Below are positions 1 to 11,748 of a stretch of DNA of 64,000 nt, piece by piece (position 1 is the stretch's first letter; every line of letters begins with the position of its first letter). The stretch is from Globomyces pollinis-pini. Taxonomy: Eukaryota; Chytridiomycota; Chytridiomycetes; Rhizophydiales; Globomycetaceae. Position numbers and translations under genes: made by a program. The notes under the pieces were generated by a model. The model ran no database searches. It saw only the letters and a list, made by a program, of their open reading frames with translations, and was not told the origin of the DNA. The stretch spans positions 62,001 through 126,000 of the forward strand of contig MU621104.1 of assembly GCA_025399215.1 (NCBI GenBank), in the 5' to 3' direction.

Positions 1-200
1 GTACCTTTTTTATGGTCACTCTAACCTGCCATTAAATCTGGACAATCGTGGTTGTCAAAAGAGTCGACAAAGTCGAAAATGATCAATTGAGAGAACTATC
101 GAAATGAAATATACCGTGTTTTAGAACACAGTAGAGTTTTGGTAGACTGAACAGAGCATGATGTCAAAACAGAATCGTATCAATAAAAAAATTAAATTTA

Positions 201-1873
201 TTAGAAGTTAACTTTACGATTGCGATTTCTTGCTATATGAGTCTCAAAGAACAGCTTCCAATGATCAAATCTTTCGTCAGAATCAGCAGAAAGATAAATC
301 TTCATTGTGTGTTCATTTAATATTTGTCCTGCTTCGGCAATTTGATCTTTCCATACAATTGATAAATCGTTTGGTTGAAAAAGTTTGGTATCATCCTTCC
401 ATGGTAGCAAGACAAATACTTCTAAACAATTTGGTGCCGCCATAAATTCGCGTTTGGCTTTTTGTACTCCAATCAGTTGCTTGAAAGGAATGTATGCGAT
501 GGGTTTGCGCGACTAGTTTTGTTATTTGGGATTTGATTACTTCACGATAATAGGTATTGTAAATAGATAATCCTTCAGGCGAAGCTCCTATCCATTTTTT
601 ATCCCAAATCTATCAATCGTTAAAATATGAAAAAATACCAATCCTCCCTTTGTTAGCAAGTAAAAGTTTAGATAATCCGAATGATTTGTAAAGCCTGGTA
701 AAATATCCTAAAATTACAAGATAAAAATAATTCAATGTTACTGGCAATACAGTGAAGTCAGTGTCCATGAAGATCCCCATTTGCAATTGGACTCTTCCTA
801 TTTCTTTTTTTGACAGGGCTGAAAAACTATGTGTTCCTGTGATTTTTGAAAATGCATGGATAGAAGGGATATTTAGAGTCATTTCAGCGATAAAGGTACC
901 AAGGTCACTAGGGTTGGCAGGGATCTTATCCTCCAACTTTTGCTCTGGCAATGGTGTATTGTCATAAATTGTGCTTTTTCTCAAATGCTTGGAAACAAAA
1001 CTACCAGTGTTACTGGTAAACGAACTCATCGATGGTGAAGTAGATAAACCTCCAAATTGTGATTTTTGCGTGTAAAATTTCAATACAACAGGAAGTTCGC
1101 GTTGTCTTTCAGCAACATCACTATATATATAATTAGCAATTGACTATTTTAATTACAACAAGAAACCTTCCATGCATTGCGCTACAACAATGGATCCTCT
1201 TTGTTTGGAGAGTTTATGTAGGGGCAATGGAGATGAGCACCTAACTTGATCATCAACTCGAACAACACAAATAACACTTGAAACTATTCACATTAATTAA
1301 ATGTTATATGAATACCGTTTGGTGCTTGTAATAATTGGATGTTCATTACTAACAAATTAGCATTCAAAAACAATTTACAATTTACAAAGAATCTTTTGAT
1401 TTCTGGAGTATCATTACTATATGTTTCTTGGTAGACTCCAGGGACAGGCTTCCTGATACTATTAAAACACGAGTATCTTTGTACCTTGCTTGTTTTCTCA
1501 AGGGCATATCAGAGAGTAGAGTAGATGAAGTAGATCGAGAAGCGGAAAGTGGCCTTTCTGTGCTTGGGATAGGAGGAGGGGAGCTTGATTTTTTTAAATG
1601 TGCAGGTAAGGGATCACTAATGAGCTCGTTTGCAGGACTGAATACTCTTGGGTAGTCAATCACATTTCCCGAGAGATGTCTTTCGTGGTTTAACCAATTC
1701 CAAAGAGCTGGCGATAAATTGTCATAGTGGGGAATGGATGCTGGCAAAGATAACAAAATCAATTTGGCAGATTGAGTTATTGATGGATGATTTTCAAAAT
1801 CTTCAAAGTTAGCATGGGAGTTGATCCCAAAGACTTCTTTGATCGTTCTGCTTTTTCTTAAACCTTGAAGCAT
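201..1873 (-). CDS. PH-domain protein (N-terminal exon join uncertain)
   Basis: The 3' half is well supported. Three short introns, 708-741 (34 nt), 610-638 (29 nt) and 513-540 (28 nt), join exons into one frame. The joined product holds a pleckstrin-homology fold: a KGGLIWDKKWIGASPEG start, then SIYNTYYRE, IPFKQLIGVQKAK, and the closing helix with its invariant Trp (FDHWKLFFETH) just before the stop at 201. PH domains bind phosphoinositides or proteins at membranes. Upstream is a Ser-rich stretch. The frame 1382-1873 starts with a true ATG (1873) and is rich in Ser/Pro; it may be exon 1 of the same gene, but I could not find one splice path through 1090-1380 that keeps frame throughout. It could therefore be two genes. 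No specific family was recognised outside the PH domain. Confidence 0.55.
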
Positions 1874-2237
1874 TTCTGTTTGTTTATAGTAAAAAAATTA
1901 TCAAACTTTCACGCGTTTCTTGACCAACATACGTAGAAGAGTTGTATGAAGTCATTATACCAACAAGTTATGCAACGAAATATAACATACTTATTTCTTA
2001 ATCCAGCAGAAAATTTTGACTCTTAATATAGTATAAATTTTATCCATACTTGTCCAAGTTTATAAACATATCAATATCATAATGAGTCTATCGCTACCAT
2101 TTATTATTATCTTGACAGTAAAACGTTCAATATAAACAAAACTGCCAGTAAGTGGTTTTTCCTGACGTTTGTTTCCCACCCCTAACATTCATTGTTCACT
2201 AATTTTTTGAAAAGTTATACATCATCACAATCCTTAC
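1874..2237. other. Intergenic spacer, divergent promoters
   Basis: This AT-rich spacer separates two genes that start in opposite directions, so it should hold both promoters. I see no further coding, RNA or repeat structure in it. Confidence 0.4.
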
Positions 2238-4216
2238 ATGCAGCATCATACACAGTCAGATATTGACGTGATGTATGAAAGTGATGTGAAACGAATTGAT
2301 TCCTATAAAAACTTTAGAACAGTACAGCTCAGTAACGAAAACACATTTGTATATCAATCTACCCAAGATATCACCACCGAATCTAATGCAATAACCAACA
2401 AAAAGCTTTTGAATATCAGATCAGAGAGGAATTATCTATCAATTAATCGCAGTAAACACATTTTCAATAACCTTTCTCGTGTAGATTTCACAAAAACGGA
2501 CAACGAAATTAAATCACCTATAGAGACAGAGGATTCTAATAGAGTTAGCATCCCGTCAACCACACAATTGAATAGAAACACCAAAAAATCAGCTCATACT
2601 GAGGATATTTTTGGAGCTAAAATACAACTTGATGAGAAATTGGTCACTAAAGTAGAAAAAGAATTGTCGATAGTAGAGGATCCTCACACCGTTTTGATAT
2701 CCTCGAAACCACTAACACTCTCTCAAGTTCGGCGATTAATCGCTATGTCTTCAAACTTCTCCACGCCAGCAACTATTGAAACAAAACCGATGAAGGAAGA
2801 GTGGTTGAGAATTCCTGATATACATCTAAATGATGTCAAATTAGATGATTGGGAAATTGATAACTTGACATTGGTTAATCCTATCATACACAAAGGTATT
2901 ACAAACCTAAAACTAACCTCCAAAGATGATGATTCTATAAAGATATTTATTAATGATAAATCCATTGAAGAGTCTGAAGTGGATAATTTGATCAAGAATG
3001 CCCGGCCTCTCATTAACTTCCAAACCCCCATACCACAGATTTGTTTAAACGATATCGATTTATCTACCGAGCAAGTTGATAATTTGATAAATCAATTTGC
3101 TAAACCTCATACTCCCCAAATAACGAATTTAGCGCATTATACATTGATAGACAATAGATTAATCCCCGAGATACAACTAAACGATGACATTTTAAGCGAT
3201 GCAGAGCTTGAAAGTTTGATTTACGATCCAGCCAAAAAACCAGTCAATGTTCCACAAATTTCGCTGAATGGGACATTGCTTTCTTCCAAAGAGATTGATA
3301 GGCTGGTAGAATTTGGAAATTCTCCTCAATTACGTAAATTATATTATTTAATTATGGATATAGTACTATTAAAGACAAAATTGCCTCCGAAAATAAAAGG
3401 AAGAATAATTTTTAATTGGCCACCACTGGGTGAACGACCAGATACAAGTATATTACCCGCAGAGATAATTTCTGATACAAATCATGCTGAAGGTTAATTA
3501 AATTATCTAATATTTGCGTAGAATCACGAATTAAACGCATAGAGGATCAATCTGATTTTTACTTTGAGGACGAAGCACCCAGAGATGAAATCATATCAAG
3601 CAAAGTATTGAAACATGATCAAGTACTAAAGTTGATTGCAATGTCCAGTAATCTTCCATTTGATCAGATTGTACCTGATAGAAAAACTTTTACCCATCAA
3701 ACACCTTCAAAAACTGCCAAAGTGTCATCAAAATCAAGTATGATTAACACTACTAAATTCTTAGTTTTATCATCCAATGAGATTCTAATTGACAAATCAT
3801 CACCACATCAATCTTCATCAAAGACTCAAGAGGCAACAACCACAGGTAACTGATTTTTATATGATCTAAACCGTTTTCCCTTCTAGAAATCAAATCCATC
3901 TCAAATGATACATTAATCGAGAAAGAACCAAAAGCACAGATATCTATGAAACAGCAATTACAGAAGTATGTTGAAAAGTTGTCCACCGTCTTTGGACCCG
4001 CTAATCGGGAAAAGACTGATCAAACCAAGACTACATCGAAAAACATTGGGGACACTGGACCATCTACTGGTAATACTTGATGTCATTAAAACTTTGTTAG
4101 ATATCATATCAATGGATACGATAAAAGAAAATGATTCAAAGCTAAAGAGACCGAACGACCAGCATATGTCCAATCTTTTGGAACACTTATCTATTTCATT
4201 TGGATTCAACTCATAG
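2238..4216 (+). CDS. Protein with degenerate 'PxIxLND' repeats, function unknown
   Basis: Four exons joined over introns 3494-3522 (29 nt), 3846-3886 (41 nt) and 4070-4100 (31 nt) give 625 residues. No known family was recognised. The middle carries a degenerate repeat of about 35-45 residues: a hydrophobic-P-x-I-x-L-N-D core followed by x-x-L-S-x-x-E-hydrophobic-D-x-L-I. Clear copies are IPDIHLNDVKLDDWEIDNL, IPQICLNDIDLSTEQVDNLI, IPEIQLNDDILSDAELESLI and VPQISLNGTLLSSKEIDRLV, with a weaker one at IKIFINDKSIEESEVDNLI. A second motif, QVxxLIAMSSN, occurs before the array (around 2720) and again after intron 1 (around 3620). The flanks are Ser/Thr/Asn-rich and look disordered. There is no signal peptide or membrane segment, so a cytosolic or nuclear scaffold role is possible; that is inference. 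Confidence 0.7.
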
Positions 4217-4329
4217 ATTTGAATTTAGAGTACATTTGACAAAATATATTGAAAATCTTTGAATATTATAATTCACTTTTTCAAAAACTTAAAGAAACAA
4301 AAAGACATTTTAAATGTTTGGTATATTGG

Positions 4330-4701
4330 TTAGATTTTTCCAGCTTGCATCAATTCAACCCGTTCTTGAGTTAAGGTACATGGTACACAACAAGTATGGA
4401 GTAAACAATCAGTAATGAATTGTCCTTCAATTCCTCTGCTTTCCCTGATCTTGTCACGTCCAACAGCTCCTAAACATGAATTACATCCACAACAAGCAGC
4501 TGCCAAATACAAAGCACTATCAACGACCCATCCGTCACCATTTTTTAATGCAGCTTGGTTTTGACCATAGACTACACAAGGACAAAACCATGCAAGGACA
4601 CATGTTCCACAGTTTGAGAAACAATCAAATACTCCTGCATGGAATTCTCCATTGGGAGACTGAGTGTTCATTTGCATTTGCGGTTGGTAGGTGTTCGCCA
4701 T
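4330..4701 (-). CDS. PLAC8 family cysteine-rich protein
   Basis: This is a complete single-exon gene of 123 residues. It has the PLAC8 pattern: a short disordered N-terminus, then GVFDCFSNCGTCVLAWFCPC, a G-Q-N segment, a Cys-rich hydrophobic patch (AAACCGCNSC), an R-x-K-I-R-E-x-x-x-I-E-G helix, and the C-terminal DCLLHTCCVPCTLTQERVE. Fungal and plant PLAC8 proteins are small membrane-associated proteins linked to metal (Cd, Zn) resistance and cell-size control; animal members vary in role. The two CCXXXXCPC-like hydrophobic stretches probably insert into the membrane. It is convergent with the gene upstream (about 110 bp) and lies about 170 bp beyond the stop of the DPP IV gene. The specific role here is not known. 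Confidence 0.92.
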   Translation of the reverse strand: MANTYQPQMQMNTQSPNGEFHAGVFDCFSNCGTCVLAWFCPCVVYGQNQAALKNGDGWVVDSALYLAAACCGCNSCLGAVGRDKIRESRGIEGQFITDCLLHTCCVPCTLTQERVELMQAGKI

Positions 4702-4873
4702 TGTTCGTAATAAGTTTTGGAAACGATTGGATTTATACTGCTGGGTTCAAGTTTTGGTTTCTCAAATTTGCCTCAAACGCGGTTACAGAACGATACCAAC
4801 GACTATTCGGGAACATGGTCATAAAACATAAATGGAATAGGTTGATGATTCAATTGTATTTTAAAAGTTACAT

Positions 4874-7800
4874 TCAACAATCAACATTAAAACCTTTACA
4901 AACAAACTCTTCAATCATTTCATAAACAGCCGTTCGTGCACCATTCGCACCCATTGAATGATCAGAATCGGTATAATATTGTACAGTATATCCTCCTACA
5001 CCAGCTCCTGTCAAATGCCAGACTAAAGCTGCAGAATTTTGAAAATGGACATTGTCTACTATTAAAATTGTCATTTTCGATTACCATCTGCGGTACCGTG
5101 AACTAAGAGAAACTTTGCATTCCTAAATCCATTCATTTTTGCCACTGCGGACTTTTTATAACCCTCAGGGTTCTTTTGTGGTGTTTTCATGTATCTCTCC
5201 GTATATACAGAGTCATAGAATTTCCAATCAGTAACTGGTGCAACAGCCATTCCTAGAGAAAAGACGCCAGAATCTGCTTCTATGATCTTGGATGTCATAT
5301 AGCCCCCATAAGACTGAAAGTTAGCCAATATTCATTACCCATCCCCAAATCCCAATTCTTTTGGAATCAACATACGTTTGATTGGCAGCCCATTGAGCAG
5401 CAGTGATTTGATCTTGAGTTTCATATAACCCCAATTGCTTTGACACAATTGAACGGTACTCACGACCATTGAAACCAGTACCTCGACCATCAACAATCAA
5501 GACAATAAAACCAGCCGCTGCCATTTGTGTCATGAAATCAATCTTATACGTTCTGGTGACTTGCTGCGAGTTTGGTCCACCATAAACATTCATTAAGACG
5601 GGATATTGCTTGCTCACATTGAAGTGAGGGGGATAGATAATCTTAGCATTCATTTCCCCTCCAACACCATTCGGTATGGTGCCAATCTCGGTTTTTGGAA
5701 GATCAAATTCTGATAATAGTTCTTGTTGAGAGTACTTGGAAAAGTGCTTGCTAAATGTCACTAAAGTTAATTGAAATTTAAATACAGTCGCTAAGTTTAT
5801 GTAATTGCTGCCATGGCATATCTGGTCCTGTATACCCAATGTTAACATAGGTACATTTGGGAGAAAAATGCGCATCGTAAAACCCAATCTGATCCTCTTC
5901 TTTGGTGGCAAAAATATGCAACAATTCCATCCCTTTCCAAGGGGTCAACTTTTTTTTAGAATCCCCATCAAAGGAAACACTGTAAAAATATTAAAAATCT
6001 ACAAGAAAAACCTATAAAGATGTCTTTGGGTAGCATCATGAACGTTTTCTGTGACTTGAGTGCTCAGATAATATCTAATGTTAAACTATTCAAATCCTTA
6101 CACAACACCCTTTTCAATATCGATCCCTTTGATATCGCTTACTTCCCACTTCCCGCTCGTTAACCAAGAGAAAGGTTTCTTATCTGCCAATGACTTGAAG
6201 TATGCAATATGCGCATAACCATCAGGGTGGTCCATCAATTCAATATATGAAGATGATTTTCCCACAGCTGACGGAATCAAGCGTAGTGGTTGGAGCTACA
6301 ATCAGTAACCACAATTTCGTACATGGTTATGCCAGGCACCATCTGGTGTAGCCTCTTCTCTCACTAATGTAGCTATCCAAGCGTCTTGTTTTAGCTCGAC
6401 CAGGAATAACCGTTGGATATCTTGCACTCTGTTCATAAGTCGCACAAATAACGAGACACCATCAATCCAGTTCACTTCAGTGATTAGTCGATCTTCATCT
6501 AGGAATCCCATTTCTCCGAAATTAATGCCTGAAGACTGTAATACACCACTTTGCATGTAAGCAACGTGTAATGATACAATAGGATTAGGTGCTCCGGGCT
6601 AATATGTTAACAACCAGGAATGATACCTTAGGATATTTAACATTCAAAATCTCTGGATACTGTTTCTCTTGATACTTTTCGTAATATTGAAGTTGATAAT
6701 CTGGCACTAATGTCTCGTTATATTTTATAAAAGCTATAGCGTTGCCATCTAAAGAAAACCAAGTTGACTGATGGGATGCTAATACTTCCTCTACAAATAT
6801 GAATATATCAAATACTGTACCTTCATATACCCAATCTGAAATACCGTTTATGATGTCTTTGGACCCATCAAAAGTAACTTGCAATTCTTTACCCCCAATG
6901 GTGAGATACACATCATTGTCTCTAATCCAAGCCAAATTGTGACCCTTAGGACCCCAAAGGGCCAGTGCAACTTTACCATTACCAATATCGTGATCGATTG
7001 TTTTATTGGCTTTTGACAATGTAAGAGGGGTCGATTTTTTCTTTTCAACATCATAAACCCAATAATTTGCATAAAAAGAATGTCTCCAACCATATTCCAT
7101 TGCGGTAACTAGTAATACACGTTTTAAATCATACGAAACACTCCAATCAGCATAGTTTATTTGATTTCCATCTTCCTAACGATTAATTAATACAATTACG
7201 TCAATAAAATCGCTCTGTTTGGCAATAATAGTTTTGTTCCCATATTCGACATGTCCTAATTGAATATTTCCTAAACTGTTTTCCACAAAAGTTCCATCAG
7301 GGTAATCTATCGTTAATTCTACATATTATTTACTTGGATTATTAATATATTGAAACGTATTTTGAAGACTTCCAGTTGTATAATATGATCTTAACTGACC
7401 TTTTGTAATTGCTGGCTTGAGTGATTCACTGATCGCACCATGCGAATGTTCTTTGGAACCATTATCGAAATGATCATGCTGGTAGATCGTTGCATCGTCA
7501 GACTGGTCTATTTCACTGTGATCGTGCTCATGATGGTCCATATCTTCATGGTCATGTTCATGATGGTCCACATCTTCATGGTTATGTTCATGATGATCCT
7601 CATCGTGATTATGTTCATCCATTTCATCGTGATTATGTTCATGCATTTCATCATGATTGTGCTCATGCTCATAATCTGCTGTCGAGTCATTGTTATCTAT
7701 GATTGTAGGGGAAGAATGATCAGATACAACTTTGTGAGTAGAATTAACAGCATTTTGATTATTCATTTGATCAATAGATTCTAACATTATAATTTATGAT

Positions 7801-7981
7801 TAATACCTTGATCAATGACATCAATAGTCAAGTTCTGAGAGAAGAGTAAGTTGATACCTGCCAACAACGACAATAAGAGAAGCAACCCAAAGATAAGCAA
7901 AGCTCTCTTTCTTTGAGGTTTTATAGTTCCTGATTCCGGATCTCTCTCCGAATTGTTTAACAAAGATTCTCTAGTTTGCAT
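4874..7981 (-). CDS. Dipeptidyl peptidase IV-type serine protease with His-rich stalk
   Basis: Twelve exons joined over eleven introns of 24-32 nt give about 936 residues. DPP IV (S9B) enzymes are type II membrane proteins that remove X-Pro/X-Ala dipeptides. Order: a cytosolic tail with Lys/Arg before a single TM (about residues 26-48), a stalk with a long His/Asp/Glu repeat (EHNHDEM-like units), the beta-propeller (DWVYEEEV, the glutamate motif that holds the substrate N-terminus, restored by removing a 30-nt intron), then the hydrolase domain. The catalytic Ser lies in GWSYGG, formed across the 25-nt intron near 5330. The Asp lies in HGTADVDNVHF, formed across the 26-nt intron near 5065. 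The His lies in TDSDHSMG. All catalytic residues are intact. The gene is divergent from the AN1 gene. The His-rich insert is unusual and may bind metal. Confidence 0.95.
7505..7680 (-). repeat. His/Asp/Glu repeat region in DPP IV stalk
   Basis: Within exon 2 of the DPP IV gene the codons spell a run of units such as [24 protein letters not shown] and [10 protein letters not shown]. At DNA level this is a degenerate tandem array of 24-36 nt units (ATGATGGTCCA- and ATGGTTATG-like on the + strand). Both other frames read as low-complexity shadows. The unit lies just outside the predicted membrane segment, so it would face the lumen or cell exterior. Confidence 0.85.
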
Positions 7982-8200
7982 TCAATACAAAACCACTCAA
8001 ATCAAATTGGTAAATTTTCAACCAAACAAAATCAATCAAGACCAAAGTATTTTAATGATAAGGAACCAAATAAGAAATTTTTGGCAATTATTGAAGAGAG
8101 TGAGACACTAAATTGAAATATCCACGGGATACTAGAACAAAGCCAAACGTGGGAACAACAATCTCTTACCACACTAACATTTCCCAAAGAATCCTTAACC

Positions 8201-8479
8201 ATGAATCCAATTGAAAACAATACCCAAACTGTAGACCCTGCTTTACCTCCAAAACCAAAATCAAAAAAATCTAATGCTCCAAAATGTGGTTTTGGTTGTG
8301 GGGATCGAGCTGTTAAAATTATTGGTAATTGTCGTTATTGCACAAAGAACTTTTGTGGTAGACATCGATTACCTGAAGCGCATGCTTGTGAAAATATCAA
8401 TCATTGTAGACAAGAAAGTGCTACCAAGAATGCTGATAGGTTGATGGGTGAACGTACTGTGGCCAACAAAGTATTGTAG
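8201..8479 (+). CDS. AN1-type zinc finger protein (TMC1/Cuz1-like)
   Basis: A complete single-exon gene of 92 residues. After a Pro/Lys-rich leader there is one AN1 zinc finger: CGFGCGDRA, then CRYCTKNFCGRHRLPEAHAC, with the usual Cys/His set for two zinc ions, followed by a short basic helical tail. AN1 proteins of this small type bind ubiquitin-proteasome components; yeast Tmc1 and Cuz1 respond to misfolded proteins and metalloid stress. Whether this is Tmc1 or another small AN1 protein cannot be settled by eye. It is divergent from DPP IV (about 220 bp between starts) and convergent with the phosphodiesterase gene, whose stop lies about 135 bp away. Confidence 0.9.
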   Translation: MNPIENNTQTVDPALPPKPKSKKSNAPKCGFGCGDRAVKIIGNCRYCTKNFCGRHRLPEAHACENINHCRQESATKNADRLMGERTVANKVL

Positions 8480-8613
8480 TCTCAAATAAAATCATCTCTC
8501 TCACTTCCTTAACATTAGTCTAATTATGATTGATACTTTACCACCTTACATGGAAAACAAACATGGATGATTCAAATTAAATGATCATTATATTTTACAA
8601 ATGTTGTAATATC

Positions 8614-11391
8614 TTAAGTATCAGCAGGTTCCTGGGGTTGTGGTTCATTAGAAGCCAAGGTATGCAAAGCTGAGCTAGATTGTGATCGAGAATGTGTTTG
8701 GAATAGAGCAATGTTTCTGGCAAAGTTGGGTACCAAAGATGCTCGTCGGCCACCCGTAGGTGTCATGGATCCTCGCCGACTGGAAGATTGCGCTAAACTA
8801 GGTGAGGTGATGTCAGTCGCCGATCGAAGTAATGATCGATCTCGAACGGAAGATGATTGAGTGGTTTCTAGTTTAAGCGATTTTTGGTTGCGTTTGGAAT
8901 TGGGGGATTGAGCTGTTGGAGTCGATTCTTTAGGAGGTTCACAAAATCGCTGCCTGCTTGCATTCAAATTATCTTTCAATTCTAATATCGGTGTCCATGA
9001 ATCTAATGCTTCGTACAATGGATACACTATGAAATTGATAAATCCAGGTTGGGCAGAAAATCCTGGGGTAGATGTGGTACTCTGCTCACGATTACAGAAT
9101 GGAGATATAGGTAGGCCACGCTGTCTCTCCAAATCTCCTTGATTAAAGAATTCAACTGTGATACGTCTAATCCACTCTTCATATATTGGCCACTCCTTGG
9201 TGGGATTAGAAACATCAGCACATTTAATAAGCACTTGCATTAAAATCTGCCTGTCATCCGGTGTCCCATAAGGATCAAATGTCCCACCGGTAACCACCTA
9301 ACAATGAGAAAACACCAAAACAAACCTTTTTCTTAAATCTAGTCAATAGATCAAAATGCTGAGCCAGATCAGTTGCAAGTACCATATCAATAATGATTGA
9401 TCGAACACTTTTGAAACTCTTTTTATCCAAAGAGTCCAAGAAATTAGTTTCAGGTCTCATAAGTACTCTAAATGCTGAAGAACAATGATGATTTTCCAAA
9501 ACAGATTTGTCGTTATACAGTAGTGCTCTTTTGTCACCAATTGCAGTCAAATAATGGTTGTTTACACCCGGATGATCAAAATCGTGAACAGATGCAGCCA
9601 CATAACTGGCCAACATTTCCAAATCAGAAAACGTCCCTTTTATCTTATCGAGTTGATTCAAATGATGTAATCCATGTAGAACGTCAGTTGCATGAATAGA
9701 GTTGTGGACTAAAATTAGAATACAATAAAATATTACAAGCAAGATTGGAATCATATCCTAACTCGATTTTGGTCATAAAGAGCATGAATTTTTCTTTCGA
9801 AAGTTGCAATCTATCCAAAAGTCCACTATTGACAACCAATTGATATGACATGACGGAAAGTGGACGGTTTTCAGTACATTTGGCAAAATCAAAGATGGGA
9901 AAATTATAATTTCCAAGTTTTTCTAAATATTGACAAGTTTCTGGATTCATTAAAGCCGTTATACTGGCAATTGTTCCGAGGTTGGATTTAACAAATCCAT
10001 TTGAATCTGATGGTTGTTTTCCTGACGATGGACTATTATCTCCATCATCGCTAGCAACATACTTGTCTGAAAGTCTTTCAGCCATTATTGCAGACGACGA
10101 GGATGTATTCATTGTTATCAGTTCCATCTGAGAAATATCACCACTGATATCAGTCACGTTGGTCAAATCATCAAATGGGTGTGATTCCTTTTGGCCTCTT
10201 GCTAATTCGTTAAAAAGCCAATTCTAACTGTTAATCTAATTAAGCATTTACCTGTTGTTCTCTATCTATGACAACATCTCCACTCTTGACTTGTTGATAT
10301 AAATTTGGTGCCATTAAATTAGAAGAATTTAAACATTGCAAAATCATGTGCAATGTACGGATTTGGGCTCCAGTAATATGAGGACTGGCCAATAGCAGCT
10401 TCAGTCCCAAAATTGCCTTTTCTAATGGCGAGTCTAAATCAGCTATTTTAGTGCTAAACGAAGTTTCCAATCCTTGTAATTGCCTCGTTAATTTTGAGTT
10501 GATAATTATGAATTGTTGATTGCTGATAAATTGAAGTCTGCTATTCCTTTCTATAGTATATCCAATAGCACATAATAATAATGTGGCTAAAAACACAGAA
10601 ATGCATCCGCATATAAATAATGATTCATTTAGAGTAGAAAAATACTCTTTTCCAGCCTAAAAATGTTAATAGTGATTGATTACCTCTGATATAGATGCTT
10701 CGGCAGGATATGTGAAATTTTGTAAAGACAAAGCAGCAGAAACAACCCAAACGGGAAACGAGACCAGACATAGACCAACAATATAAATAAAGCGCATTCT
10801 AAAGAAATAGGAAAGAGAAAACATAACGGTGATGTAGAAAGGAGCAGTAACCAAACCTTGGCCTTGACTCTGGTAAAGAAGGGTGCGCACTCCCATAAAA
10901 ACAGGAGCACTGAAGATAACAAATGCCAAAGATAATTTATGTAAATGCAGCATTCTCCATTCTTTTGGCATATAGTAACCCAAACAAGTAATAATTAAAA
11001 GGGGTATGTGCACCAGAGGAATCAAAATAAGTTCGATTTGTATAGAAGCTAGCTTATTTGGTATAGTGAAAGCAAAATCCAGAATGATTTGAAATGCAGC
11101 GAGAAAGACCATTCCAGTTATTGCAACCCAAACCCAACGCTTTACCAAACCTTCTAGAACATAGCTAGAATAGAGTAATTCGTCATGAGGGTCAGTGAAT
11201 TCTAAACTCCAAGGTTTCCAAGATATTTGTTTCTGAGTAGCTAATAAATGAGCATCCAGAGCATTTGAAATTCCATCCGAGTTCCCCAACGAAGCTAGGG
11301 AAGGGAAACGAAAGTCAAAGAACTTTCTGGGACCATTTTCCAAATCATGATCTGTTTCCAACATGACAGTGGGGTCTAGTTTGTCAGGCAT
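8614..11391 (-). CDS. Six-TM class I cyclic-nucleotide phosphodiesterase
   Basis: Five exons over four introns of 27-28 nt give 888 residues. The start is the ATG at 11391. The N-terminal half has five hydrophobic helices and a sixth after the first intron (about residues 120-340). A coiled, Ser-rich linker follows, then the PDEase I catalytic domain. Its metal-binding HD motifs are present: HNSIHATDVLHG (made by splicing near 9710) and HDFDHPGVNNHY, followed by the downstream Asp (KCADVSNPTKEW) and QPGFINF. The tail is Ser/Arg-rich. The enzyme should hydrolyse cAMP and/or cGMP to 5'-NMP on the cytosolic face of a membrane. Most fungal high-affinity PDEs are soluble, so the membrane module is notable. 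No rhodopsin-type retinal motif was recognised. Confidence 0.92.
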
Positions 11392-11748
11392 GTAAGTCAA
11401 AAAGAAAGACAACGGATTTGTTTAGAAGCCACTGGTTCTTTGTTGGGTCAAGAGAAACCAAAAGAGTGCTTGCCCCTTCTATAGTTATTGTAGTGTAGCT
11501 ATTGATTGTAATTGGTATGAATTAGTTGTTTGTAGTAGTACTGGTATTGTTAGTGGAGTGTTGGTGGCAGTGGTAGTGTTACTAAAAACAACTGACTGCT
11601 CACTTAAATATAACTATATTTCTATACTACTTTAATACCATGCTCTCTAATTCTCATTTTATCCTTTCATTCAACTCCCTCGCATGGTGCTCTTTTTTTA
11701 ATTTTTTTGCTTGTGTTAAACACGCTCAATCTTAAAGTAACTTACGGA
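11392..11748. other. Divergent promoter spacer
   Basis: This spacer lies between the start codons of the phosphodiesterase (-) and the P450 (+). A GTAGT/TGGTAG-rich patch is visible near 11520-11580. No gene was seen. Confidence 0.4.

Noticed and set aside
7299..7325. A 15-nt intron in DPP IV exon 2/3 junction
   Set aside because: A 27-nt intron with the same donor and the next AG also keeps frame and has a better branch motif, so the shorter one is not needed. Similar 15-nt options in the IQ, ATG14-like and ATG4 genes were replaced by 24-30 nt introns for the same reason.
7440..7784. + strand frames over the His-rich DPP IV stalk
   Set aside because: They are low-complexity Met/Val/Ile or His shadows of the repeat on the coding strand.
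11707..11748. Upstream extension of the P450 from a TTG
   Set aside because: Eukaryotic initiation at TTG is unlikely, and the ATG at 11749 gives a normal P450 N-terminus.
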